Assembly: GCF_001483745.1 (NCBI RefSeq)
Contig: NZ_LQBL01000005.1
Coordinates: forward strand, 13,874-77,873
Origin: Serinicoccus chungangensis
GTDB lineage: Bacteria; Actinomycetota; Actinomycetes; Actinomycetales; Dermatophilaceae
Direction: 5' to 3'
DNA: 64,000 nucleotides
A program made the position numbers and the translations under genes. The notes below the pieces were generated by a model that made no database searches, was not told the DNA's origin, and saw nothing but the letters and a program-made list of their open reading frames with translations. Positions 50,191 to 59,222 of this stretch are shown piece after piece (the first letter of the stretch is position 1; every line of letters begins with the position of its first letter).

Positions 50191-52230
50191 ATGCCCGGCC
50201 CGAGCGCGTACCCGCACCTGCTGAGCCCCGTCCGCCTCGGTCACCTCACGCTGCGCAACCGCGTCGTCATGGGCTCGATGCACACCAAGCTCGAGGACCG
50301 CGCCCGCGACACCGACAAGCTGGCCGCCTTCTTCGCCGAGCGGGCCCGCGGCGGGGTGGGGCTCATGGTCACCGGAGGGTATGCCCCGGGCTGGCGCGGG
50401 TGGCTGCTGCCGTTCGGGTCGAGCATGGTCCGGTCGGCGCAGGCCCGGCGGCACCGCACGGTCACCGACGCGGTGCACGGGCACGACGGCCGCATCCTGC
50501 TGCAGCTCCTGCACGCCGGGCGCTACGCCTACCACCCGTTCGCCCAGGGGGCCTCCACCGCGACGTCCCCGATCACGCCGTTCCGGCCCTCGGCCCTGTC
50601 GACCCGCCAGGTGGAGCGCACGGTCGACGACTTCGCCCGCTCGGCCCGGCTCGCCCAGCGGGCTGGCTACGACGGGGTGGAGATCATGGGCTCCGAGGGC
50701 TACCTCGTCAACCAGATGCTCGCCGCCCGCACCAACGACCGGACCGACGCGTGGGGCGGGTCGGCGCGGGCCCGGATGCGCTTCCCCGTCGAGATCGTGC
50801 GGCGGACCCGCGAGCTGGTGGGGGACGACTTCGTCGTCCAGTACCGCATGAGCCTGCTCGACCTCGTCCCCGACGGGCAGGACTGGGCCGAGACGGTCGA
50901 CCTCGCGCACGCGCTGGAGGAGGCCGGCGTCACCAGCGTCAACACCGGCATCGGCTGGCACGAGTCGCGCGTCCCCACCATCGTCACCTCCGTGCCGAGG
51001 GCGGCCTTCACCTGGGTGACGGCGCGGCTGCGGGCGGAGATCGGCATACCGGTCGTCGCGTCCAACCGGATCAACCGGCCCGAGGTCGCCGAGCAGGTCG
51101 TCGCCGACGGCGAGGCCGACCTGGTGTCGATGGCCCGGCCGCTGCTGGCCGATGCCAACTGGGTCCGCAAGGCGCAGCAGGGCCGCAGCGCCGAGATCAT
51201 CCCGTGCATCGCCTGCAACCAGGCCTGCCTGGACCACACCTTCGCCAACCGCCGCGCGACCTGCATCCTCAACCCGCGCTCGGCGCACGAGACCGAGCTC
51301 GTGCTCGGCCCCACCCGCAGGGCGAGACGGGTCGCGGTCGTGGGCGCCGGGCCGGCCGGGCTGGCCGCGGCGGTCGAGCTGGCCGGCCGGGGGCACGCCG
51401 TCGAGCTCTTCGAGGCGCAGGACCAGGTCGGCGGGCAGTTCCGGCTGGCCGCGCAGATCCCGGGCAAGGAGGAGTTCCGCGAGGCGCTCGCCTACTACGA
51501 GCACCTGCTCGGGGTCCGCGGGGTCACGACCCACCTGGGGGTGCAGGTCACGGCGGAGCGGCTCACCGGCTTCGACGAGGTCGTCGTCGCCACGGGCGTC
51601 GTGCCGCGGGTGCCCGACATCCCCGGCGTCGACCACCCGAGCGTGCTGAGCTACCCCGAGGCGATCCGCGACCCGGGCCGGGTCGGGGCGCGGGTGGCGG
51701 TCGTCGGCGCCGGCGGCATCGGCTTCGACGTCAGCAGCGCCCTGCTGCACGAGCCGGACGAGACGGTGGCGCAGTGGCGCGAGCGCTGGGGGGTCGCCGA
51801 CCCGTGGGAGGTCCGCTCCGGACTCGGCGAGAAGCGGCAGCCGCCGGTCCGCCGCGAGGTGCACCTGGTGCAGCGCAAGACCTCCCGGCACGGCGCCGGC
51901 CTGGGGAAGACCACCGGGTGGGTGCACCGCACCGAGCTCGCCGACGCGGGGGTGCACCTCGTCGGCGGCGCGGAGTACGTCCGGATCGACGACGCCGGCC
52001 TGCACCTCACCCTGCCCGTCGAGGACGGGAGGGCGGGCGAGCGGGTGCCGCACGTCATACCGGTCGACACCGTGGTCCTCTGCGCCGGGCAGGAGTCGGT
52101 GACCGACCTCGTCGAGCCGGTGCGCGCGCTGGGGATGCCGGTGCACGTCATCGGCGGGGCCGACGTGGCCGCCGAGCTGGACGCCGAGCGGGCGATCCGG
52201 CAGGCAACCGAGCTGGCCGCCCGCCTCTGA
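50191..52230 (+). CDS. fadH: NADPH-dependent 2,4-dienoyl-CoA reductase-like flavoenzyme
   Basis: The 679-residue protein has an Old-Yellow-Enzyme TIM barrel at residues 8-350 (LRNRVVMGSMHTKLED, ILLQLLHAGRYAY with the active-site His, DGVEIMGSEGYLVNQMLAARTNDRTDAWGG). A four-cysteine iron-sulfur segment is IIPCIACNQACLDHTFANRRATCILNP. Then come two nucleotide-binding domains (VAVVGAGPAGLAAAVELAGRG and VAVVGAGGIGFDVSSALL). This is the FadH architecture that reduces 2,4-dienoyl-CoA during oxidation of unsaturated fatty acids, with FMN, FAD and a [4Fe-4S] cluster. Related enzymes use other substrates. Confidence 0.93.
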   Translation: MPGPSAYPHLLSPVRLGHLTLRNRVVMGSMHTKLEDRARDTDKLAAFFAERARGGVGLMVTGGYAPGWRGWLLPFGSSMVRSAQARRHRTVTDAVHGHDGRILLQLLHAGRYAYHPFAQGASTATSPITPFRPSALSTRQVERTVDDFARSARLAQRAGYDGVEIMGSEGYLVNQMLAARTNDRTDAWGGSARARMRFPVEIVRRTRELVGDDFVVQYRMSLLDLVPDGQDWAETVDLAHALEEAGVTSVNTGIGWHESRVPTIVTSVPRAAFTWVTARLRAEIGIPVVASNRINRPEVAEQVVADGEADLVSMARPLLADANWVRKAQQGRSAEIIPCIACNQACLDHTFANRRATCILNPRSAHETELVLGPTRRARRVAVVGAGPAGLAAAVELAGRGHAVELFEAQDQVGGQFRLAAQIPGKEEFREALAYYEHLLGVRGVTTHLGVQVTAERLTGFDEVVVATGVVPRVPDIPGVDHPSVLSYPEAIRDPGRVGARVAVVGAGGIGFDVSSALLHEPDETVAQWRERWGVADPWEVRSGLGEKRQPPVRREVHLVQRKTSRHGAGLGKTTGWVHRTELADAGVHLVGGAEYVRIDDAGLHLTLPVEDGRAGERVPHVIPVDTVVLCAGQESVTDLVEPVRALGMPVHVIGGADVAAELDAERAIRQATELAARL

Positions 52231-52269
52231 GGGAGGGTAGGGGTCAGGGGCGGCGAGCCCAGGCCGCCG

Positions 52270-52911
52270 TCACACCGGGACCGGGTATGCCGCCCGCGTC
52301 GCGGTCACGGAGGCCGGCTCCGGGGCGGTCGTGCCGGGGGTCGGTTGCGGGGTGCCGGCGGCCAGCGCGAGCGGGACGACCCCGGTCCAGACGGTGGGGT
52401 CCTCGGCGGGGTCGGTGCCGCCGGTGCGGGCCTTGAGCAGCCAGGAGCCGTCGACGATCGGGAGCGCCAGGCAGCTGGTCGCCCGCAGCTCCTTACCGGT
52501 GCTGGCCCGGACCTCCTCCGTCCTCCCGGGGAGCAACCGGTCGGTCAGCCGCTCCAGCGCCCCCGTGGCCTCCTCGGGGCCGAGCTCCACGGTCGTGCCG
52601 CGCAGCACGGCGCTGCGGTAGTTCGCCGAGGAGTCGAAGGCGGTCTCCGCCACCACGAGCCCGTCGAGGGCCACGACGGTGAGCGTCACCGGGGCGCCGG
52701 TGAGCAGATGGCGCAGCGCCCCCGCGCCGGTCGACCCGTGCAGCAGCACCCGGTCCCCGTCCCGGGCGACCAGCAGCGGCACCGACCACGGCTGCCCGTC
52801 GACGACGGTGGACAGCACGCCCACCGGCATGGCGTCGAGGAGGTCGTCGAGCGCGGCGCGGTCGGCGAGGTAGCGGTCCGGCTTGCGGGTCGGGGTGGAC
52901 AGGTCGGTCAT
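52270..52911 (-). CDS. Pyridoxamine 5'-phosphate oxidase-like FMN-binding protein
   Basis: The 213-residue protein has the split beta-barrel of the PNPOx-like superfamily: MPVGVLSTVVDGQPWSVPLLVARDGDRVLLHGSTGAGALRHLL, with later VAETAFDSSANYRSAVLRGTTVEL and a C-terminal CLALPIVDGSWLLKART. It is the Pyridox_ox_2 family often annotated as nitroimidazole-resistance (NimA) or flavin-nucleotide-binding proteins. Function not specified. It converges with the fadH gene, 39 bases apart. Confidence 0.87.
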   Translation of the reverse strand: MTDLSTPTRKPDRYLADRAALDDLLDAMPVGVLSTVVDGQPWSVPLLVARDGDRVLLHGSTGAGALRHLLTGAPVTLTVVALDGLVVAETAFDSSANYRSAVLRGTTVELGPEEATGALERLTDRLLPGRTEEVRASTGKELRATSCLALPIVDGSWLLKARTGGTDPAEDPTVWTGVVPLALAAGTPQPTPGTTAPEPASVTATRAAYPVPV

Positions 52912-52992
52912 GCCGACCAGCCTGACACGTGGACCCCGGCGTCCACCGCCGCGGCACACCGGTGGGCCGGGGGCCTGGTCCCCTACGCCGAG

Positions 52993-53044
52993 CTGTCCTC
53001 GGGTCACCCGACGCGGGGCTGTCCTGAGGTCACCCGACGCGGGG
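52993..53044. repeat. Two tandem 26-bp units
   Basis: The units at 52993-53018 and 53019-53044 agree in 24 of 26 positions (core GGTCACCCGACGCGGGG). They lie between the PNPOx-like gene start and the kinase stop, both on the minus strand. No gene is disturbed. The purpose is unknown. Confidence 0.8.
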
Positions 53045-53075
53045 TGTGGCGCGCGTCCCGGGCCGAGGCGTCGCG

Positions 53076-53732
53076 TCAGGCCAGCTGCCAGGTCCCGTCG
53101 GGGGCGCAGCGGACCACCCGGTCGGGGGCCTCGGAGCGCTTGCGGATCCGGCGCGCGTTGGCCTCGTCCACCCGCTCGACCCACGCCTGCGCCTGCTCCT
53201 GCGTCTTGCCGAACTCGACGTGCCGCGCCACCAGCTGGGTGTGCCGCTGCTCCTCGTCGACCTCGACGCTCCACACCGCGTTCAGCCGGGCCCGCGCCGC
53301 CCGCCACCGCTCGTCCGGGTCGAGCAGGTAGTTGCCCTCGGTGACGACGAGGCGCACCGAGGGCAGCACGGCGAGCGCGGCGGCGAGCGGCTGCTCCAGG
53401 GTGCGCTCGAAGCCGGGGGCGTAGACGGTGTCGGTGGTGTCCTCGCGCAGCCGGGTGAGCAGCGCGGCATACCCCTCGGCGTCGAAGGTCTCCGGGGCGC
53501 CCTTGCGGTCGGTCAGCCCGAGCCGCTCCAGCTGGGCGTCGGCGAGGTGGAAGCCGTCCATCGGCACGTGCCCGACGTGATCCTCGCCGTGGCGCTGCGC
53601 GAGCGCGGTGAGCAGCTCCTCGGCGAACGTCGACTTGCCCGAGCCGGGCAGCCCCACGATGCCGAGCAGGCCCCTGCCCTCTCCGGGGACGAGCGCGTCG
53701 GCGAGGTCGAGCAGATCGGGGGCGAGCGTCAT
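53076..53732 (-). CDS. Nucleoside/nucleotide kinase family P-loop protein (uridine kinase-like)
   Basis: The 218-residue protein has Walker A GLPGSGKST, then HVPMDGFHLADAQLERLGLTDRKGAPETFDAEGYAALL, VYAPGFERTLEQP and VVTEGNYLLDP. It belongs to the phosphoribulokinase/uridine kinase/pantothenate-kinase fold, whose short actinobacterial members are often beside sugar transport genes. ATG 53732 starts the typical LAPDLLDLADAL lead; an extension to ATG 53873 directly after the neighbour's stop is possible but has no family match and may be remains of the injection-system locus. The substrate is not known. Confidence 0.85.
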   Translation of the reverse strand: MTLAPDLLDLADALVPGEGRGLLGIVGLPGSGKSTFAEELLTALAQRHGEDHVGHVPMDGFHLADAQLERLGLTDRKGAPETFDAEGYAALLTRLREDTTDTVYAPGFERTLEQPLAAALAVLPSVRLVVTEGNYLLDPDERWRAARARLNAVWSVEVDEEQRHTQLVARHVEFGKTQEQAQAWVERVDEANARRIRKRSEAPDRVVRCAPDGTWQLA

Positions 53733-53873
53733 ACCCGTCACTCTGACAGACAGGACCTGCTGGTGACAGTGAGCATCTCGACACAGGCTGCGGCGTACCT
53801 CGGTGATGGCGTCCATCAGCGCCTCCCAGGTCTCGTCCGGGAGGAGGTCGCCATTGGTCCGGTGCACGCGCAT

Positions 53874-55150
53874 CTAGGCCTCCTCCAGGATGTCGACGAG
53901 CTCGTTCTTGGTGAGGTACTCCAGGCGTTCCAGCATGCCGACGGCTCCTTGCCTCGACACTTCGCCCACGCTGGTGGTCACCTGCCCGGCACGGTTGACC
54001 AAGCTGTCGTCGAGTGCCGCGTCCAGCAGCGTGCAATCGGCGGTGCGCCTCCGGTTCCAGGTCGACGGGCCGTTGCGGGTAGACGTTGTCGACGACCCGC
54101 CGGAAGCCTGCAGCGGACTCCAGGGTGAGGTCGGCGAGGGAGAGGCCCGCGCCCTTGGCCCAGATGGCTCGCAGGATGTAGACGAAGACGGTGTGGTGCA
54201 TCTGGGGCAGCCCGGTGGCGCCGACGGCACGCCGGGACCGGGTCGGCGGTCCTCATCCCCTGATCCAGCATCTCGTCACCGAGATCCGCCGCCTCGTCCA
54301 CCGCGTTCTCGGCCCGGTCCGAGATGCTGCGTCCACCGCCGGAGAGCAGGTCGTAGTCCGCACGGTCGGGACGCATCGAGGACATCATCGCCATCGGCGG
54401 TCCCCGCGGTCTGCATGGCCTGCCCCGGCAGGCTCAGCGCCTCCTCCACCGTGCGCAGCCCGCTGTCGATCATCTGCTGGACCGGACGGTATGCCTCGTC
54501 CAGCCGGGCGTGCGACTCGCGCGCGACCTGCTGCAGCCGGCGCGGTCCCGCGCGTCGGACACCTGGTCCAGCACCGGGATCAGGCTCACGCCCAGGTCGA
54601 CGCCGATCTCGGCGAACGACGGATCCTCGTTGAACTCGCCCATGAGACCGCCGCCGAAGGCCTCCAGAACCCCCATGATCGAGTCTGCCCACGACTCGTC
54701 CTCATCGAGCCCCAGGACGGCAGGGCCCGCGGCAGCGACGATCGGGCGGGCCACGCCCGTCCGCTCCGCGGCGTGCGCCTGCGTCTCCTGCTGCGCCGAT
54801 GCCCGGGGCGGGATGCGGCTGCCGGGACCGCTGCCCGGAGGCTCCGCGAGCGCGTGGGCGGCCTCGTGCCGCAGCAGCCGGGCTCCGGTGGCCGTGCCCG
54901 GTGGCGGGGCGTGCGCGCCCAAGTAGATGTGGCGGCCCACGGTGAAGGCGCGAGCGGACAGGCGCCCCGCCACGTCGTGGCCGCTGGGGTCGTGGTGCAC
55001 CGAGATCCGACCGATGTCTGGACGGGCGGCCGTCTCCGGCAGCACCTCGGTCAACGGTCGACCGCCCGTGCGCGGCAGCCGTTGCCAGGTGTCGGACAGC
55101 GACTCCCGCTCCCGCGCGGGAAGGCCGGTGGTGGCTCGGGCCGGGGTCAT
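53874..55150 (-). pseudogene. Second eCIS DUF4157 protein, distal half broken by about four frameshifts
   Basis: From ATG 55150 an intact 200-residue part has the DUF4157 (eCIS core) domain: RISVHHDPSGHDVAGRLSARAFTVGRHIYLG and LLRHEAAHAL (HExxH at 95-99). After VLDQVSDARD near 54545 the homologous protein must change frame to LQQVARESHARLDEAYRPVQQ. A second switch near 54400 leads to MMSSMRPDRADYDLLSGGGRSISDRAENAVDEAADLGDE, a third near 54220 to MHHTVFVYILRAIWAKGAGLSL, and a fourth near 54050 to CTLLDAALDDSLVNRAG and the final ELVDILEEA at 53874. Each piece reads as good protein only in its own frame. It is therefore a former effector-like protein, or a heavily mis-called gene. Confidence 0.75.
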
Positions 55151-55722
55151 GCGACTCCGGCGTCGGCGAGGAGGCCATCGACACCCCCGGAGGGCAGGGG
55201 CTGCGTCAGCCGCTCGGCCGGCACGCCGAGCTGTCCGAGGACGTACCAGAGCGTGGTGTGCTGTCCCCACAGGGTGGCCCCGGAGGTGTCCCCCACGGTC
55301 CACCGGGGGCCGACCGACTCCAGCACCGGCCAGTGCCGTGCCGCCGCCTGCGCGAACGGGCGGTGCCGGGCCGGCGGGATGGTGAGCAGCTGGGCGGCGG
55401 GGGCCAGCAGCGAGGCGAAGGACCACGGCTCCTCCCAGGCCTGCTCGACCAGGGCCTGCTCCACATCGGCCCCGACGGTGCCCTTCTCGGCGGCCGTCGC
55501 CAGGGTGGTCGCGGGCAGGTGCAGGTGCACCCCGGCCTCGGCGAGCTGCGGCGCCTTCGCCAGCACGATGAGCCCCTCCTGCTCGGCGGCGGGGTCCAGG
55601 TCGACCTCCGGCCACCGCCCCCGGCTCACCGCCTCCCGGGCGTGCGGTCGCCAGGCGACGGAGGCCTCCCGGGCACTGCCGCACACCGCGCTGGGCACCT
55701 CGAGCGGTGCAGTGCTGGACAT
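55147..55722 (-). CDS. Hypothetical protein between two eCIS DUF4157 genes
   Basis: I do not recognise this 191-residue protein. It starts SSTAPLEVPSAVCGSAREASVAWRPHAREAVSRGRWPEVDLD and is mainly helical, with VILAKAPQLAEAGVHLHLPA-like and AWEEPWSFASLLAPAAQLLTIPPARHRPFAQAAARHW segments. ATG 55722 has a GAGAGG ribosome site nine bases before it; ATG 55731 is an alternative with no spacing. Its stop overlaps the next gene's start as ATGA, and it begins 20 bases after the first DUF4157 gene. Such a position is typical for a chaperone, adaptor or immunity protein of the effector, which is inference. Confidence 0.6.
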   Translation of the reverse strand: MSSTAPLEVPSAVCGSAREASVAWRPHAREAVSRGRWPEVDLDPAAEQEGLIVLAKAPQLAEAGVHLHLPATTLATAAEKGTVGADVEQALVEQAWEEPWSFASLLAPAAQLLTIPPARHRPFAQAAARHWPVLESVGPRWTVGDTSGATLWGQHTTLWYVLGQLGVPAERLTQPLPSGGVDGLLADAGVA

Positions 55723-55743
55723 CTCGGCCATCCTCTCAGCGGA

Positions 55744-57318
55744 TCACGGCACGGGCACGAGGTTGCGGGGCGGGAAGACGAACCGGGACCCCTCGGAGAT
55801 GATGATGTAGGTCACGAGGGCCGCGCCCGTCAGCCCGGTGATCGCCTCCATCTCCTCCATGAAGGATCGGGACACGACCGGCGAGGTCCTCGGCGAGGGC
55901 ACCGGCACCCGGATGCGTCGCCGCCGCGGCTGCCGGTAGCGGTAGGTGATGACGCCGGCCTGCGGGGCGGAGAACTCGAACCAGCCACCAGGAGCTGCCA
56001 CGGTGCCCGCCGTCCCGGGCTCGCTCGTCGACCCCAGGCCGATCGTGAGGCCGGCGCGGGCCAAGGCGGCGACGTAGACCGCGGCCTCCGTGGCACCGAG
56101 GGCTTGTGCCGCGAGCGGCTTGATCTCGTAGAGGTGGGCCTTGGTGAGGTTCGCGATGTCGGGCTTGAGGGCCAGGTCGGTGGTCGACGCGCTGGCGGTG
56201 CCGAGGGTGAAGCCGGCCCTGGTCGCCGCGGCGACGATGGAGGAGATCGGGATGTAGTTGTAGAAGGCCAGGTCCGTGGCGTGCGACGCGGCGTAGAACG
56301 CCGTGATCGCGGTGTGCGCACTGGTGCCGATGTAGAACGGGATCGGTTGCCCACCGGGCGGAGCCCACGGCCCCGGACTGATCCCTGCGACGGTCTGGTC
56401 CGGGGTCCCCGGGGAGACGACGTCCTCGCCCTCGCTGGCGCGGAAGGACTCCGAGTCCTGGAGCGCCGTCATCCCCTCGAGGAGGTCCGGGACCTCGTCC
56501 CCACGGCCCATCGCGGTGAGGACCTTGGTGAGCAGCGAGGTGCGCGTCGTGGCCGACAAGGAGGCGACCGCGCGCGCCGCGGCGATGCCCCAGGCCGGCG
56601 AAGGCCGGCCACGGGTGCTGAGGTGGATCGTGGTGAGCAGGACGCCCGCGACGTCTCCGGTGGCCCCGACGGTGAGGTGGCCGGCGACCGCCTCCAGGCC
56701 TCCCCGGCTGTCGAGGACCACTGCGGTGTCAACGAGGTCGTCCAAGGTCAACGTGCCGAGGTAGTCCAGCGCGTCCTGGCCGGGGGTGGACGAGTTCGGC
56801 GTCCCGGCGAGGAGCCGCTCGACCTGGTCGGCGTCCCGCTGCGCCGAGAGCATGTCGCGACCGACCACGTCACCCGTGGGTCCCCCGACCTCGCCGACGG
56901 CGAGGGCTGCGCCCGGCCCGGGAGTGGCCTCGTGCGCACGCCGCTCGGCCGCCCGCTCCTCCGCAGCGGAGGCCAGCGCCGGGACCCGGTGACCGGGGCC
57001 GCTGCCCCGCGGGCGCAGGCTGGCGTGGCCCAGCTCGTGACGCAGCAGGTGCTGCCCGGCCAGGCTGCTCGCGCTCGGCGCTCCCTGGCCCAGGTAGATG
57101 TGGCGGCCCACGGTGAAGGCCCGCGCGCGCAGCCGGCCCGCCATGGACCGACCCCCCGCGGTGTCGTGCAGCGTCACGTCGGCGATGTCGTGGCGGCTCC
57201 GAGCCGCCGGCACGACATCGGCGATCGCCCGCCCACCGCTGCGGGGCAGGGCCGACCAGGCCTGGGCGCTGGTGCGCTCGTCGGCCACCTGGCTGCGGGG
57301 GACGGCCACGCTGCTCAT
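55744..57318 (-). CDS. eCIS-associated DUF4157 protein with a candidate nuclease domain
   Basis: The 524-residue protein has the DUF4157 (eCIS core) domain at residues 30-105, with GRLRARAFTVGRHIYLGQGAP and LLRHELGHASL (HELGH at 94-98, a metallopeptidase-like site). Residues 325-430 look like another module: FYIGTSAHTAITAFYAASH, then KPDIANLTKAHLYEIKPLAAQALG with D387, E398 and K400 spaced as in a PD-(D/E)xK nuclease. The end has a hydrophobic helix (GAALVTYIIISEG) and SRFVFPPRNLVPVP. Proteins with DUF4157 are loaded in or tied to contractile injection systems in many bacteria. A toxin role is inference. The ATG overlaps the ATPase stop (ATGA). Confidence 0.78.
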   Translation of the reverse strand: MSSVAVPRSQVADERTSAQAWSALPRSGGRAIADVVPAARSRHDIADVTLHDTAGGRSMAGRLRARAFTVGRHIYLGQGAPSASSLAGQHLLRHELGHASLRPRGSGPGHRVPALASAAEERAAERRAHEATPGPGAALAVGEVGGPTGDVVGRDMLSAQRDADQVERLLAGTPNSSTPGQDALDYLGTLTLDDLVDTAVVLDSRGGLEAVAGHLTVGATGDVAGVLLTTIHLSTRGRPSPAWGIAAARAVASLSATTRTSLLTKVLTAMGRGDEVPDLLEGMTALQDSESFRASEGEDVVSPGTPDQTVAGISPGPWAPPGGQPIPFYIGTSAHTAITAFYAASHATDLAFYNYIPISSIVAAATRAGFTLGTASASTTDLALKPDIANLTKAHLYEIKPLAAQALGATEAAVYVAALARAGLTIGLGSTSEPGTAGTVAAPGGWFEFSAPQAGVITYRYRQPRRRRIRVPVPSPRTSPVVSRSFMEEMEAITGLTGAALVTYIIISEGSRFVFPPRNLVPVP

Positions 57319-59222
57319 CGTCGCTCCCGGGGTGCGGTGCGGCCACTCTTGCCGAGCTCCACGCGGGCCGCGTCGCGCAGGTGCTCGGTCGTCACCGGCA
57401 CGCCCGCGTCGGCGGCACGGTATGCCGCGCGCAAGGCTGCGGCGGCGATGTCACCGCCGGTGAGGTCGAGGGCGGCCAGCCGGTCCAGGTCGATCTCGCC
57501 GCGCGGCATCCCGTCGGGCAGGCTGACCTGCCACAGCCGTCGCCGGGCGGCCGTCTCGGGGTAGGGGAAGGTGATGATGGTCGACAGCCGCCGGGTGAAG
57601 GCGCGGTCCAGGTGGCTGCGGGCGTTCGTCGTGAGGATCGCCAGGCCGGTGAAGGCCTCCAGCCGCTGGAGCAGGTAGCCCACCTCGAGGTTGGCATACC
57701 GGTCGTGGCTGTCCTTGACCTCCGACCGCTTGCCGAAGAGCGCATCGGCCTCGTCGAAGAGCAGCACCATCCCACCGTCCTCGGCCGCGTCGAAGAGGGA
57801 CCCGAGGTGCTTCTCGGTCTCGCCGATGTATTTGTTGACGACCTGGCTGAGGTCGACCTGCACCAGGTCCAGGCCCACCTCGTGGGCGATGACCTCCGCG
57901 GCGAGGGTCTTGCCGGTGCCGCTGGGGCCGGCGAACAGCGCCGTGGTGCCCAGGCCTCGTCCGCGCCGGCCGAAGCCCCACTCCTCCAGCACCGTCCCCC
58001 GGTGCCGCAACGACGCCACGAGGTCACCGATCTGGTCGCGGATCGGGTCCGGGAGGACGAGGTCGGCCCACTCCTGCTGGGGCGTCCGGACCGTCGCGAG
58101 CGTGCCCACCTCGTGCCGGTGCCGGCGGCGGCAGGCGGTGCGCAACGGCATACCGAGCGCCACGTCGTGGGCCGCGTCCACGACGTGGTCGACGGACAGG
58201 TCGTGGGACCCGGCGACCGCGTCGATCTCGGCCTGGTCGACCTCGACACCGACGGCCTGCAATGCCGCCTGCCAGAGCCAGCCGCGTTCGGTCGGACCGA
58301 GGCGGGGGACCGTCAGGGAGGGCACCTGCGCCAGCGTGCGGCCAGGGCCGAGGACGACGACCGTCGGAGCGTCCGACGCCGCGAGGGCGCGCCCGAGCGT
58401 CGCCAGGTGCTCCAGGTCGGCGTCGGTCGCGTCGATGACCCAGGCCCACTGGCTGAGGACGGTCTGGCGGGTCATGAGGCAACGTACCTCGGCGAAGCCG
58501 GGTCCGTCCGCCGGCAGGTCGGCCGCCGCGACCCGGCGCGGGGCGAGGCCGGCCATCCGGGCCGCCGCCGTCCCGACAAGGTGGGCGTTGGTGCTCTGCG
58601 CACCGGTGACGGCGACGGCGCGACCGGCGTCCCACGACTCGATCACCGCGTAGGCCACCTCACGCAACGACGGGGGGACGGTGAAGACCGGCTCGACCGG
58701 CATGCTGAGGGTCGTGAGGTCAGCGTCCGGGGCGTCCACCCCGACGAGGTAGTGCAGCACGCACTCGGCCAACCGGACGGGGCTGTCCAGCGGCGCCGCG
58801 GCGTCGACGCCCTCGAGCAGCCGCCAGTGGCGCAGCGGGGACTGCGGCAGCACGGCGTCCCAGTGCGGGTCCGGCAGCACCGCGAGCGCGGTGGACAGCG
58901 TCGGCCGCCGACCACCGAGCACCCGGGAGAGATCGCTGCCGAAGGAGCCCACGAGGTCCGGCGCTGCGGCGAACACCACCGCGGCCCGCTCGAAGCGGGA
59001 CAACCCGAAGCCGGCCTCGACGTCGTCCAGCGGCGGCTGTCCGGGGTAGGCCTCACGCAGCTCGGCCAGCGCCCGCTCGGCCTCGTCGGTGTCCTGCTTC
59101 AGCAGGCGTTGCCGCAGCACCTCGATCTCGGCCCGGATGAGCTGGCTGGCGGTGACACCCGCCGGCGGGGCGGACGGGGCGGCGGTCGCCCCCGCAGTGG
59201 TCGTGGTGTCGGCGAGGCTCAT
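57315..59222 (-). CDS. AAA+ ATPase of the contractile injection system (Pvc15-like)
   Basis: The 635-residue protein has an N-terminal region of about 390 residues (GFGLSRFERAAVVFAAAPDLVGSFG is typical) and a C-terminal AAA+ module. Walker A is AGPSGTGKT (431-439), pore-like LSQVVNKYIGETEKHLGSLFDAAE follows, Walker B is MVLLFDEADALF (Asp490, Glu491), sensor 1 is ILTTNARS (Asn533) and the Arg finger region is RAFTRR. Such ATPases are in every complete eCIS cluster and are needed for assembly or cargo loading (Pvc15 in Photorhabdus). It overlaps both neighbours by four bases. Confidence 0.92.
   Translation of the reverse strand: MSLADTTTTAGATAAPSAPPAGVTASQLIRAEIEVLRQRLLKQDTDEAERALAELREAYPGQPPLDDVEAGFGLSRFERAAVVFAAAPDLVGSFGSDLSRVLGGRRPTLSTALAVLPDPHWDAVLPQSPLRHWRLLEGVDAAAPLDSPVRLAECVLHYLVGVDAPDADLTTLSMPVEPVFTVPPSLREVAYAVIESWDAGRAVAVTGAQSTNAHLVGTAAARMAGLAPRRVAAADLPADGPGFAEVRCLMTRQTVLSQWAWVIDATDADLEHLATLGRALAASDAPTVVVLGPGRTLAQVPSLTVPRLGPTERGWLWQAALQAVGVEVDQAEIDAVAGSHDLSVDHVVDAAHDVALGMPLRTACRRRHRHEVGTLATVRTPQQEWADLVLPDPIRDQIGDLVASLRHRGTVLEEWGFGRRGRGLGTTALFAGPSGTGKTLAAEVIAHEVGLDLVQVDLSQVVNKYIGETEKHLGSLFDAAEDGGMVLLFDEADALFGKRSEVKDSHDRYANLEVGYLLQRLEAFTGLAILTTNARSHLDRAFTRRLSTIITFPYPETAARRRLWQVSLPDGMPRGEIDLDRLAALDLTGGDIAAAALRAAYRAADAGVPVTTEHLRDAARVELGKSGRTAPRERR

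Noticed and set aside
49597-52146. 849-codon reverse frame opposite the fadH-like gene
   Set aside because: Composition is Asp/Arg/Val/His-rich and without motif, and the forward frame is a complete FadH-type flavoenzyme.
53733-53873. N-terminal extension of the P-loop kinase from ATG 53873
   Set aside because: The 47 extra residues do not look like the kinase family's start and directly follow the decayed eCIS gene; ATG 53732 gives the normal length.
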